A DNA stretch of 61,498 nt from Cryomorphaceae bacterium (GTDB taxonomy: Bacteria > Bacteroidota > Bacteroidia > Flavobacteriales > Flavobacteriaceae), in NCBI GenBank assembly GCA_003331265.1, contig QOPV01000006.1:1-61498 (forward strand), given 5' to 3'. Below the pieces are notes generated by a model, which worked only from the letters and a program-made list of their open reading frames with translations, was not told the DNA's origin and did not search any database. Each line of letters begins with the position of its first letter. Within the stretch, counting starts at the first letter, position 1. The translations under genes and the position numbers were made by a program. Shown piece by piece: positions 36,385 to 44,831 of the stretch.

Positions 36385-38202
36385 ATGCTTAGATTATTTT
36401 TATTACTTGTATTTGTACAATTCTCCTTTTCTCAAAATTATTGGCAACAGCACGTGGAATATTATATGGATATTGACATGAACGTCTCTGACTTTACGTT
36501 TTCTGGTGAACAAAAACTCATATACACAAACAACTCTCCAGACACTATAAACAAAGTATACTACCATTTGTTTTTTAATGCCTTTAGGCCTGGAAGCCAA
36601 ATGGATATTCGCTCGAGAACAATTCAAGATCCTGATAGCAGGGTGGGTAATAGAATTTTTGAGCTTGGCCCTGAAGATTATGGTTTATTAAATGTTGCTT
36701 CCTTAAAACAAAATGGCAAGGAAATAAGGTTCGAAACAAAAGAAACAATACTGCTTGCAAGGTTAGAAAAACCTCTTTTGCCGGGAAAAAAAACCGAACT
36801 TTTTATGGTTTTTAATGGTCAAGTTCCTCTTCAAATAAGAAGATCAGGAAAAATGAATAAAGAGGGTGTGCACCTAACAATGACACAATGGTTTCCAAAG
36901 CTTTCTGAATATGATTTTGAAGGCTGGCATCCAAACCCTTATATTGGCAGGGAATTCCATGGTGTTTGGGGTGATTATAGCGTTAATATAACAATTGATA
37001 AAAATTACGTTATTGGGGGAACTGGCTATCTTAAAAACGCCAATGAAATAGGTCATGGTTATTCAAATAAAAACAAGAAACCCAAAGGAGAAACTTTGAC
37101 TTGGGAATTTTACGCCCCAAACGTTCATGATTTTGCGTGGGCTGCTGACCCCGATTATATACACGACACACGGCGCTCCGAATCTGGTGTTGACCTTCAC
37201 TTTTTTTACAAGCCTGACGCAGGAAAAGAAAATTGGAAAAGACTTCAAGAAGATACTTTAGGTTTATTAGATTATTTTGAAACCAATATTGGACCATATC
37301 CCTGGCGGCAATATTCTGTTATACAGGGTGGTGATGGGGGGATGGAATACGCCATGTGTACTATGATTACCGGCAAAAGATCTTATCCTAGTTTGTTTGG
37401 GGTAACGGCACATGAACTAGCTCACGCTTGGTTTCAGCAGATTCTTGCAAACAATGAGGCTAAACATCCTTGGATGGACGAAGGCTTCACTGAATACATT
37501 ACCTCTCTAGCGGAAAAGGCTGTGTTAGGAAAATCCTCTTTCTTTCCTCACAAAGGCAGCTACGAAAGTTACTACAGAATAAATGAAATACAGTTGCAAA
37601 ACCCCGGGCTTACTATAGAACAACCGCTAACTATTCACTCAGACAGGTTTGACTACAACTTTACATATGGGGCGTCATCCTATAGTAAGGGTGCGGTGTT
37701 TTTATCACAACTTGGCTATATTATAGGAGAAAAAAACCTCTCAAAAACAATTAAAAGGTATTACGAAGAGTTTAAGTTCAAGCACCCCACGCCTAATGAT
37801 TTTAAAAGAGTGGCAGAGAAGGTTTCGGATTTAGAACTTGAGTGGTATCTAAACGACTGGACAAGGACCACAAACAAAGTGGATTATGACCTCGCTCTTT
37901 TTGAAAAAGGGTCAAGAAATCTTTCTGTTAAAAGGGTTGGAAGAATACCTATGCCTCTTGAGATTTTGATTTCTTTTGGTGATGGTTCTACTGCCATGTA
38001 TTATATTCCTATAGATTTAATGCAAGGCAACAAAACCTTTAGTAATGAAACTATTGTTCTTGAGCCATGGTCGTGGGTTAATACAGACTATGTGTTTAAA
38101 ATTCAAGGAAATAAAAAAGTTTTAAAAATAGAAATTGATCCTTCAAAAAGAATCGCAGACGTTAATCAAAACAAGAACAAGCTTGATTTTCAAAATGATT
38201 AA
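36385..38202 (+). CDS. M1 family metallopeptidase, secreted
   Basis: A 605-residue protein with a signal peptide (MLRLFLLLVFVQFSFSQ), an N-terminal beta domain and a gluzincin domain. The zinc site is complete: HELAHAW (His343, Glu344, His347) and Glu366 in MDEGFTEY, spaced as HExxH-18x-E. The exopeptidase motif GGMEYAMCTMI takes the place of GAMEN. It probably removes N-terminal residues from peptides in the periplasm. It follows the MBL hydrolase by 2 nt, and its last 8 bases overlap rnpA. Shorter than ERAP-type M1 enzymes, as is usual in Bacteroidota. Confidence 0.93.
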   Translation: MLRLFLLLVFVQFSFSQNYWQQHVEYYMDIDMNVSDFTFSGEQKLIYTNNSPDTINKVYYHLFFNAFRPGSQMDIRSRTIQDPDSRVGNRIFELGPEDYGLLNVASLKQNGKEIRFETKETILLARLEKPLLPGKKTELFMVFNGQVPLQIRRSGKMNKEGVHLTMTQWFPKLSEYDFEGWHPNPYIGREFHGVWGDYSVNITIDKNYVIGGTGYLKNANEIGHGYSNKNKKPKGETLTWEFYAPNVHDFAWAADPDYIHDTRRSESGVDLHFFYKPDAGKENWKRLQEDTLGLLDYFETNIGPYPWRQYSVIQGGDGGMEYAMCTMITGKRSYPSLFGVTAHELAHAWFQQILANNEAKHPWMDEGFTEYITSLAEKAVLGKSSFFPHKGSYESYYRINEIQLQNPGLTIEQPLTIHSDRFDYNFTYGASSYSKGAVFLSQLGYIIGEKNLSKTIKRYYEEFKFKHPTPNDFKRVAEKVSDLELEWYLNDWTRTTNKVDYDLALFEKGSRNLSVKRVGRIPMPLEILISFGDGSTAMYYIPIDLMQGNKTFSNETIVLEPWSWVNTDYVFKIQGNKKVLKIEIDPSKRIADVNQNKNKLDFQND

Positions 38203-38530
38203 ATCCCTTAAAAGCGAAAAAAAAATAAAAAAAATCTTTGATAATGGACTTACAATCAAACAAGAAGCGTTGTCCTTAAAGTTTTATAATTTTAAAGACA
38301 ACGAAAAACTTTTTGGTGTCAGTGTGCCAAAAAAAAACTTTAAACAAGCGGTTAAAAGAAATCTTTTAAAAAGAAAAATTAGAGAACAGGTGATTTCTTC
38401 TAATTTATATGGCTCTGTTTCTTTTGGTGTTTCTTTTTTTATAATATATAATTCAAAAGAAATTCTTGGGTCTAAGGAAATTAAAGCAGCTCTTGAGGTT
38501 ATTGCTCAAAAACTTGCTCTTAAAAATTAA
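38195..38530 (+). CDS. rnpA: Ribonuclease P protein component
   Basis: A 111-residue basic protein that binds RNase P RNA and helps cleave the tRNA 5' leader. It starts SLKSEKKIKKIFDNG (family: LxxxxeFxxvfxxG) and has the RNR motif FKQAVKRNLLKRKIREQV. I chose ATG 38195, which overlaps the M1 peptidase stop by 8 bp; an upstream start at 38135 would add 20 residues unlike the family. rpmH and dnaA, common partners elsewhere, are absent here. Confidence 0.9.
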   Translation: MIKSLKSEKKIKKIFDNGLTIKQEALSLKFYNFKDNEKLFGVSVPKKNFKQAVKRNLLKRKIREQVISSNLYGSVSFGVSFFIIYNSKEILGSKEIKAALEVIAQKLALKN

Positions 38531-38561
38531 AAACTTTCCTTTAATGTGAATTTCGTTTTGT

Positions 38562-38999
38562 CTACTGTAAGTACATCGCATAATGCGGAATGCCGTCTTC
38601 CATGTATTCTTTTCCTTTAACCAGGAACCCATGGGAGGAATAAAAATCTTTTAAATATGATTGGGCTGAGATTTTTATCGGAGATTGTTTGTTTGTTTTT
38701 AAATGCTCTAAAGACTTTTTAACTAGAAGGTGTCCATACCCCTCGCCTCTGTGTGTTTTTTTAACTACCGCTCTACCAAAGGATGCCTCTTTAAAATAAA
38801 TATTTTCATTAAAAACCCTAGTGTAGCCAACAAGCTTATTATTAATGACTAATAAGACATGGTCTGCTTTTTCGTCTTTTCCATCAACGTCTTGGTATAC
38901 ACACTCTTGTTCTACTATAAAAACTTCTGATCTTAAACTAAAAATATCGTTAATTTCTTTCCTTGAAAGCTGTTCCCAAGTTTTTATTTCTAATTTCAT
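38562..38999 (-). CDS. ElaA-like GNAT N-acetyltransferase
   Basis: A 145-residue GNAT-fold protein of the ElaA branch. The N-terminus IFSLRSEVFIVEQECVYQDV and DGKDEKADH are ElaA signatures. The acetyl-CoA loop is in GRAVVKKTHRGEGYGHLLV (family R/Q-x-x-G-x-G/A). The substrate of ElaA proteins is not established. It converges on rnpA and lies 9 bp downstream of rpiB on the same strand. Confidence 0.9.
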   Translation of the reverse strand: MKLEIKTWEQLSRKEINDIFSLRSEVFIVEQECVYQDVDGKDEKADHVLLVINNKLVGYTRVFNENIYFKEASFGRAVVKKTHRGEGYGHLLVKKSLEHLKTNKQSPIKISAQSYLKDFYSSHGFLVKGKEYMEDGIPHYAMYLQ

Positions 39000-39008
39000 T
39001 AAGCCCTT

Positions 39009-39437
39009 TTATTTATTTATTTTATTTACCCTTCTTTCGTGTCTTCCTCCTTCAAAGTCTGTTTTTAAAAAAACCTCTACTATTTCTAAGGCTTGTTTAA
39101 TTGAAAGAAACCTTGCTGGTAAGCTTAATATGTTTGCGTCGTTGTGTTTTCTTATTAGTTCAGCTATTTCTTTGCTCCAACATAATCCAGCCCTAACCCC
39201 TTTATATTTATTAGCTACCATACTAACGCCATTTCCTGTTCCACACATAATAATTCCTATTTTCTCTTTATTATTAGAAATTTCTTTTGCAAGAGGGTGA
39301 ATAATGTCTGGATAATCAACACTATCTCCTGAGTTGTCTCCTAAATTTACTACAACATGTCCTTTCTTTTTTAAAAACCTATCGACAGCATTTTTTAGTT
39401 CAACCCCTGCGTGATCGTTTGAAATAAGTATATTCAT
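39009..39437 (-). CDS. rpiB: Ribose-5-phosphate isomerase B
   Basis: A 142-residue RpiB/LacAB-fold isomerase interconverting ribose 5-phosphate and ribulose 5-phosphate. It begins ILISNDHAGVELKNAV and has the active-site segment GIIMCGTGNGVSMVANK with the catalytic Cys and the GTGNG anion loop, then AGLCWSKEIAELIRKHNDAN. Length is typical. It is followed 9 bp later by the ElaA acetyltransferase gene. Upstream is the 392-bp AT-rich spacer shared with rnr. Confidence 0.95.
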   Translation of the reverse strand: MNILISNDHAGVELKNAVDRFLKKKGHVVVNLGDNSGDSVDYPDIIHPLAKEISNNKEKIGIIMCGTGNGVSMVANKYKGVRAGLCWSKEIAELIRKHNDANILSLPARFLSIKQALEIVEVFLKTDFEGGRHERRVNKINK

Positions 39438-39829
39438 TGTGTTTATTAATTGTTTACTTTATTTAATAACTCTGTTAACTTAATGGTTTTTTAAAATTAA
39501 TTCTCTTTTGTCATTATTTGTTATCTGTTTAGTAACAATATTAACTCAATTATTAACATTTAATTTAATTTTTATTATTAACACTTTTTTATATTAACAG
39601 AATACTAATAAATATATAGTATATTGATTATCAGTTTTTTATTTTATTTTATTTGTTAATAACCGTTTAATACTTTATAAAAATTATTTGATTTTTTTCT
39701 TTTATAGTATAAATTAACATGCAATCATAGGTTTAAAATTTATATTTAAAATTTACTTAATATATAATGTTTGTTCATTACTATTTTTATACCTCACTTT
39801 AAGTTAAATAAAATTAACTTAGCAGTTCA
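39438..39829. other. 392-bp AT-rich divergent spacer with repeated TTATTAACA
   Basis: The only gene-free stretch over 300 bp. It is extremely AT-rich and separates divergent rpiB and rnr. It holds TTATTAACA at 39550-39558 and 39575-39583, the near copy ATATTAACA at 39591-39599 and the reverse complement TGTTAATAA at 39654-39662; AATTAAC recurs near 39711 and 39810. No frame longer than a few codons stands out, and there is no exact DnaA box (TTATCCACA). It must hold the promoters of both genes. It could bind a regulator or be an unwinding element; neither is shown. Confidence 0.5.
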
Positions 39830-41950
39830 ATGAAAAAAAAAGATAATAATTTATTAAGTAATCACCTTTTATCTTTTTTTAAAAAATCACCCAAAAAAAA
39901 GTATAATTATAGGCAGTTATTAAGCCAATTACCTTACCAAGTAAAAAACAATGAAGTAAAAGAGGCGTTGTTTTTGTTAGAACAAAGAAAAAAAATTAAA
40001 CAAATTAATCCAGGCAGCTATATTTTAAACAAAACCAATAAAACTCTTGAGGGTTTTCTAGACAAAACAAATAACGGGTCAGGCTATATAGTAAGAAAGG
40101 AAGTTGAAAAAGATGTTTATGTTTCTGAAAAAAACATGTTAAATGCTTTTGATGGAGATTTAGTTCAGTTTGTAATGATATCAAATAGAGAGGCTAAAAT
40201 TATTAACATAAAAAAAAGAAAGAAAATTAATTTCGTTGGAGTAACAAAAATAATATCCAATAAACTTTTTGTTTCCACAACTGGAAAAAAAGATAAAGTA
40301 GACTTTATTATTAATGAACAAAAAACAATAAAAGAAAACCAGCTTGTTGTGGTTGGCTTTTTAAACTGGAATAATCAATACCCAGAAGCAAAAATTATAA
40401 AAATAATAGGAGAACAAGGATTGGTAGATAATGAAATACATGCTATTTTACAAGAGTATAATCTACCCTATGAATTTTCGAATGATTTAATAAAAGAAGC
40501 AGAGAGTTTAAAAAAACTACAAAATAAAGAAGAAACAAAAAAGAGAAAGGATTTAAGAGATATAAATACGATAACAATTGATCCGGACGACGCAAAAGAT
40601 TTTGATGATGCAATTTCAGTAGAGATCAAACAAAATAAAATTGAAATTGGTATTCATATAGCAGACGTTTCGCATTTCTTAACAAAAGATTCAATTTTAG
40701 ACAAAGAAGCTTACAAAAGGGGAACGTCCGTTTATTTAGTTGACAGGGTTGTACCAATGCTTCCCGAGTCACTCTCAAATAATTTATGTTCTTTAAGGCC
40801 AAAAGAAGATAAATACACCTTTTCAGCATTATTCACATTTAATAAAAAATTTCAAATTGAAGAACAATGGTTTGGTAAAGCAGTAATTAATTCAAATCAA
40901 AGACTTAGTTATAATGAAGCACAATACATAATTGAAAACAATACTGTAATAATTCCGAAGGAGGTGTCATTATCTAGAGAAATGCACCATATTGAAAAGG
41001 AAATTAAAGACTCAATTATATTATTAAATAAAATAGCAACAGATTTAAGAGCTAAAAGAATAAACAAAGGTTCAATATTATTCAATAAAAAGGAAGTAAA
41101 GTTTATTTTAAATAATGAAAAAGAACCAATAGATACGATAGTGAAAGAATCAAAAGCCTCTAACAAGCTGGTCGAAGAGTTTATGCTGTTAGCTAACAAA
41201 AAAGTAGCAGAAATATTTTTAAAACAAAAAAACAAAAAAAATATTTACAGAATTCATGATCATCCTGATGAGGAAAAGTTAATAGCGTTAGAGAGAATAA
41301 TTAAAAACCTAGGCTATAAAAACCGATTCGAAAGTTATAAAAACCTACACCAGAACATAAATGATCTTTTAAAAAAAGTAGAAAAAACACCAGAAAAAAA
41401 CTTAATAGATACTTTAGTTATCAGAAGCATGAGTAAAGCTAAATACAGTTCACAAAACATAGGCCATTTTGGTTTGTCTTTCGAAAAATACACGCATTTT
41501 ACCTCCCCAATTAGAAGATACCCTGATGTTATTGTTCACAGAAACCTAGAAAACATTTTAAATAACAGCCAAAAACAAAACAAAAATCTAGAAGACCAGT
41601 GTCTTTATTTATCGTCGAGAGAAGAACTCTCTACGAAAGCAGAAAGAAGTTCTATTAAGTTTATGCAAGTCAAATACATGTCTTCAAAAATTAATAAAAA
41701 ATACACTGGCGTTGTTTCAGGAATAATGGAAAGGGGTGTTTTTATAGAAATTAAAAAAAACAAATGCGAAGGTTTTATTAAAGCTAAAGATATACCAGGA
41801 GATTATTTTGTGTTTAAAGAAAAAGAATTTTTAATGATGGGAAGAAACACAAAAGAAGAATATAGGCTTGGAGATGAAGTTTTAGTAAAAGTTAAAGGGG
41901 TTAATGAAAACAAAAAACAAATTGATTTTTTATTATTGGAAAAGCTTTAG
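39830..41950 (+). CDS. rnr: Ribonuclease R
   Basis: A 706-residue 3'-5' exoribonuclease. The N-terminal winged-helix-like and cold-shock regions (SQLPYQVKNNEVKEALFLL, GFLDKTNNGSGYIVRKE) precede an RNB domain with the four-Asp catalytic signature TIDPDDAKDFDDAISV and the C-terminal signature HFTSPIRRYPDVIVHR. An S1 domain follows (YTGVVSGIMERGVFIEI), with a short tail. It degrades structured RNA. The gene looks more AT-rich than its neighbours and the protein is unusually rich in Lys, Asn and Ile. LysE starts 21 nt downstream. Confidence 0.94.
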   Translation: MKKKDNNLLSNHLLSFFKKSPKKKYNYRQLLSQLPYQVKNNEVKEALFLLEQRKKIKQINPGSYILNKTNKTLEGFLDKTNNGSGYIVRKEVEKDVYVSEKNMLNAFDGDLVQFVMISNREAKIINIKKRKKINFVGVTKIISNKLFVSTTGKKDKVDFIINEQKTIKENQLVVVGFLNWNNQYPEAKIIKIIGEQGLVDNEIHAILQEYNLPYEFSNDLIKEAESLKKLQNKEETKKRKDLRDINTITIDPDDAKDFDDAISVEIKQNKIEIGIHIADVSHFLTKDSILDKEAYKRGTSVYLVDRVVPMLPESLSNNLCSLRPKEDKYTFSALFTFNKKFQIEEQWFGKAVINSNQRLSYNEAQYIIENNTVIIPKEVSLSREMHHIEKEIKDSIILLNKIATDLRAKRINKGSILFNKKEVKFILNNEKEPIDTIVKESKASNKLVEEFMLLANKKVAEIFLKQKNKKNIYRIHDHPDEEKLIALERIIKNLGYKNRFESYKNLHQNINDLLKKVEKTPEKNLIDTLVIRSMSKAKYSSQNIGHFGLSFEKYTHFTSPIRRYPDVIVHRNLENILNNSQKQNKNLEDQCLYLSSREELSTKAERSSIKFMQVKYMSSKINKKYTGVVSGIMERGVFIEIKKNKCEGFIKAKDIPGDYFVFKEKEFLMMGRNTKEEYRLGDEVLVKVKGVNENKKQIDFLLLEKL

Positions 41951-41971
41951 TTTTATAAAACAGATAATTAC

Positions 41972-42604
41972 ATGAGTGAATTTTTACCCGCCATACCAAT
42001 TGGAATAGTTCTTGCTTTTACAATTGGCCCGGTTTTTTTTACAGTACTAGAAACTAGCATTAGCAAAGGTATTAAGGCGGCAATTTTTGTCGATATTGGC
42101 GTTGTGCTTTCAGACGTTATGTTTTTTATAATAGCTTTTTTCAGTACAAATAGTCTTTTAAATTCTATAGAAGAAAACACGGATTCTTGGTATTTTTTGG
42201 GAGGAGTTTTGTTAGTTGCCTATGCTGGCGTGAGCCTTATTAAAATCATACAAGAAAAAAACAACCCCGAAAACAAAGAGGGTGCGTTAATTGAAAACAG
42301 TCCTAATCTTTTAAAAATGGTTGTGAAGGGGTTTTTATTAAATATTATAAATGTGGTTGTTCTTTTCTATTGGGTGGGTATTATATTATACTTTGGTCCA
42401 CAATTAGAAATGAACGAATCAAAGATATATTTGTTTTTCATCATTATAATATCCACCTATTTTACAATCGACTTAGGAAAGATATACTTAGCTCAACAGC
42501 TAAAAAAAAAGCTTACCGACATGGTTATCAAAACTATAAAAATCGTGGTAAATTCTTTTATTGTGATTTGCGGATTGTTTTTAATATTTAAAGGAATTGT
42601 ATAA
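41972..42604 (+). CDS. LysE family translocator
   Basis: A 210-residue inner-membrane protein with about six helices. The N-terminus AIPIGIVLAFTIGPVFFTVLE matches the LysE/RhtB signature (GPxxxxxxxxxxxxGxxxG) and is followed by SISKGIKAAIFVDIGVVLSD. Family members export amino acids or similar small molecules; the substrate is unknown. It starts 21 nt after rnr. Its stop codon (42602-42604) directly precedes a bidirectional terminator. Confidence 0.87.
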   Translation: MSEFLPAIPIGIVLAFTIGPVFFTVLETSISKGIKAAIFVDIGVVLSDVMFFIIAFFSTNSLLNSIEENTDSWYFLGGVLLVAYAGVSLIKIIQEKNNPENKEGALIENSPNLLKMVVKGFLLNIINVVVLFYWVGIILYFGPQLEMNESKIYLFFIIIISTYFTIDLGKIYLAQQLKKKLTDMVIKTIKIVVNSFIVICGLFLIFKGIV

Positions 42605-42606
42605 AA

Positions 42607-42630
42607 AAACCTTCCCGTTAAGGAAGGTTT
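42607..42630 (-). terminator. Terminator between the LysE gene and tRNA-Cys
   Basis: Nine-pair stem AAACCTTCC (42607-42615), loop CGTTAA, GGAAGGTTT (42622-42630). On the minus strand it follows tRNA-Cys and ends in a T run of about seven. On the plus strand it follows the LysE stop with a shorter TTTT tail, so it may serve both. Confidence 0.85.
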
Positions 42631-42632
42631 TG

Positions 42633-42703
42633 AGGCACCGAGCGGATTCGAACCGCTGTACAAGCTTTTGCAGAGCTCTGCCTAGCCACTCGGCCACAGT
42701 GCC
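42633..42703 (-). tRNA. tRNA-Cys (anticodon GCA)
   Basis: The 71-nt minus-strand sequence folds as a cloverleaf. Acceptor GGCACTG pairs with CGGTGCC; the D arm is in GCCGAGTGGCTAGGC; the anticodon stem GAGCT/AGCTT encloses loop CTGCAAA with anticodon GCA; the T arm AGCGG-TTCGAAT-CCGCT is perfect. The discriminator is T (U), which is characteristic of tRNA-Cys. The 3' CCA is not encoded. A -7 box lies 10 nt upstream and a terminator follows. Confidence 0.97.
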
Positions 42704-42713
42704 ATTTGATTTG

Positions 42714-42721
42714 CAAAACTA
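42714..42721 (-). promoter_or_regulatory. -7 promoter box of tRNA-Cys
   Basis: Read on the minus strand this is TAGTTTTG, a TAnnTTTG match ending 10 nt before the 5' end of tRNA-Cys. It sits in the short gap after folB, so the tRNA may have its own promoter as well as read-through from folB. Confidence 0.5.
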
Positions 42722-42727
42722 CATTTT

Positions 42728-43096
42728 TTAAATTTTTTTCCCTCTTTTTTGAGATAATTTTATAGCAACACTTTCAACATCCCCATTAATTGGAGGACAA
42801 AGCTTGCTTACAGAAACTGTTATTTTTTGAATTCTCTGGTCTTCTTTTAAAACTCTGTCTAAAATACGTTTAGCAACTGTTTCTAAAAGCTTAGAGGGAA
42901 TAGACATTTCCTCAGTAATTACTTTATTTAAAAAAACGTAATCAATGGCATCATCAATTTTGTCTGACAGCGAAGCTTTTCCCAAAGCCCCTTTAGCCCA
43001 GAGGTTAACCAAATATTCGCTTCCAATAACGCCTTCTTCTTTTAAGCATCCATGAAAGCTATAGCAACGAACATTTTTTAAATATACTTCTACCAT
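42728..43096 (-). CDS. folB: Dihydroneopterin aldolase (FolB)
   Basis: A 122-residue FolB-fold enzyme that releases glycolaldehyde from dihydroneopterin in folate synthesis. It starts VEVYLKNVRCYSFHGCLKEE (family: LxxxxxxGxHGxxxxE), has IDDAIDYVFLNKVITEEM and LLETVAKRILDRVL with the conserved Glu, and ends with a strand containing KLCPPINGDVESVAI. I chose ATG 43096 rather than TTG 43105. A -7 box lies 10 nt upstream. It diverges from glnS. Confidence 0.92.
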   Translation of the reverse strand: MVEVYLKNVRCYSFHGCLKEEGVIGSEYLVNLWAKGALGKASLSDKIDDAIDYVFLNKVITEEMSIPSKLLETVAKRILDRVLKEDQRIQKITVSVSKLCPPINGDVESVAIKLSQKRGKKI

Positions 43097-43106
43097 AAAA
43101 AACAAT

Positions 43107-43114
43107 CAAAGATA
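43107..43114 (-). promoter_or_regulatory. -7 promoter box of folB
   Basis: Minus-strand TATCTTTG, a perfect TAnnTTTG box, ends 10 nt before the folB ATG at 43096. It predicts a leader of only a few nucleotides and supports that ATG over the TTG at 43105. Confidence 0.5.
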
Positions 43115-43160
43115 AATAAAGAATAGAGATGAATTCTTTAACTTTGATTTTTATTTTATT

Positions 43161-44831
43161 TTGTCTAATTCAAAAAACTTTATCGAACAAATCATAGACG
43201 AAGACTTAAATAATGGGTTTTCATCATCAAAATTAAAGTTTCGGTTTCCGCCAGAACCCAACGGATTTTTGCACATAGGTCATGTTAAGGCAATCTGTAT
43301 AAATTTCAGCTTAGCTAAAAGACATGACGCTCCAATTGTGTTAAGGTTTGACGACACTAATCCCGAAAAGGAAGAAAAAAAATACATAGACGCTATAAAA
43401 CAAGATATCTCTTGGCTCGGATTTGAGTGGGACGAAGAGCGCTATGCCTCAGATTATTTTGGCAAGCTTTTTAATTGGGCCTTGGAGTTGATAAAAGATG
43501 GGAAAGCTTATATAGATTCTCAGAGTTCAGAGAAAATTGCCGAGCAAAAAGGAACTCCCACCTCGCCTGGATCAAACAGTCCAAACAGAAACAGGTCAGT
43601 TGAAGAGAACTTAGATCTTTTTGGCAAAATGAAAGAAGGGGTATTTGATGAAGGCACACATGTTCTAAGAGCTAAAATTGACATGAACTCCCCCAATATG
43701 CTTATGCGTGATCCTGTTATATACAGGGTGCTAAAAAAAAGTCATCCCAGAACAAATAATGATTGGGTTATTTATCCAATGTACGACTGGGCACATGGAG
43801 AATCAGACTATATTGAACAGATTTCCCATTCGCTATGTACGCTTGAGTTTGAACCTCACAGAGAATTATATAATTGGTTTTTAGACCAAGTTGTTGAAGC
43901 CAACAAAATTAGGCCCAAACAAAGAGAATTTGCAAGACTTAATTTAAGCCACACCATTACCTCTAAAAGAAAACTAATGTTTTTAGTTGAGCAGGGTCAC
44001 GTTATGGGTTGGGATGACCCAAGAATGCCAACGGTTTCGGGGTTACAGAGAAGAGGGTACCCTCCAAGCGCTTTAGTTTCTTTTGTCAAAACAGCTGGCG
44101 TAGCCAAAAGGGAAAACGTTATTGAAGCGTCACTTTTAGAATTTTGTGCAAGAGAAGAGTTAAACAAATCATCCAAAAGAGCCATGGTTGTTTTAGACCC
44201 GCTAAAAATTACTATAACAAACTATCCAGAGGATCAGATAGAACTTATAAGTTCTGAAAACAACCCTGAAGATCCTGAAACTGACTTTAGGGAAATTCCC
44301 TTCTCCAGAGAAATTTTAATTGAACGAGAAGACTTTAAGCCTGAAGCTAACAGGAAGTTTTTTAGGCTAAAACTAGGTAAAGAGGTGCGGCTCAAAAGCG
44401 CGTATATTATATGTGCTAATGAAGTTGTATACGGAGACAATGAAGAAATTATAGAGGTTAAGTGTAGTTATGACCCATTAAGCAAAAGTGGAAGTGGAAC
44501 AGAGGAAAGTCAACGTAAGGTAAAAGGCACTCTTCATTGGGTATCGAAAAATCAAGCAATACCAGTGGAGGTAAGGGAGTATGATAGATTGTTTTTACAC
44601 CCATCACCCTCAGCTGCGAAAACAGACGAGGAACTTGCGCAGATGCTTAACCCAAACTCAAAAAAAATTACTAAAGCCTTTGCTGAGCCATCGTTGAAAT
44701 CCTCAAAGTCAGGGGACAGGTTTCAGTTTCAAAGAAAAGGCTACTTCGTTGTTGATAAGGACACCAGCCATAATAAAATTGTTTTTAACAAGACGGTTGG
44801 GCTCAGAGATAATTGGAAAAGCCTTAACTAG
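43161..44831 (+). CDS. glnS: Glutamine--tRNA ligase
   Basis: A 556-residue class I aminoacyl-tRNA synthetase. The HIGH motif is in FPPEPNGFLHIGHVKAI, the ATP-site partner in RFDDTNPEKEEKKYI and YASDYFGKLFNWA, and the KMSKS-type loop is ITSKRKLMFLVEQGHV, followed by GWDDPRMPTVSGLQRRGY. Two C-terminal anticodon-binding barrels are present. The start is TTG 43161 (MSNSKNFIEQIIDED); no in-frame ATG lies near, and the family starts here. Its 3' end overlaps the convergent SPFH gene by 8 bp. A gltX gene is 1 kb downstream, so both Glu and Gln enzymes exist. Confidence 0.97.
   Translation: MSNSKNFIEQIIDEDLNNGFSSSKLKFRFPPEPNGFLHIGHVKAICINFSLAKRHDAPIVLRFDDTNPEKEEKKYIDAIKQDISWLGFEWDEERYASDYFGKLFNWALELIKDGKAYIDSQSSEKIAEQKGTPTSPGSNSPNRNRSVEENLDLFGKMKEGVFDEGTHVLRAKIDMNSPNMLMRDPVIYRVLKKSHPRTNNDWVIYPMYDWAHGESDYIEQISHSLCTLEFEPHRELYNWFLDQVVEANKIRPKQREFARLNLSHTITSKRKLMFLVEQGHVMGWDDPRMPTVSGLQRRGYPPSALVSFVKTAGVAKRENVIEASLLEFCAREELNKSSKRAMVVLDPLKITITNYPEDQIELISSENNPEDPETDFREIPFSREILIEREDFKPEANRKFFRLKLGKEVRLKSAYIICANEVVYGDNEEIIEVKCSYDPLSKSGSGTEESQRKVKGTLHWVSKNQAIPVEVREYDRLFLHPSPSAAKTDEELAQMLNPNSKKITKAFAEPSLKSSKSGDRFQFQRKGYFVVDKDTSHNKIVFNKTVGLRDNWKSLN

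Noticed and set aside
36451-36459. CACGTGGAA, a possible third parS site
   Set aside because: Only the right half matches; the left half (CAACAG) does not, and it is inside the M1 peptidase coding region.
38845-39300. Plus-strand open frame of 151 codons across the ElaA and rpiB genes
   Set aside because: It lies wholly opposite two well-supported genes and its product is a Ser/Leu/Ile-rich antisense shadow with no family features.
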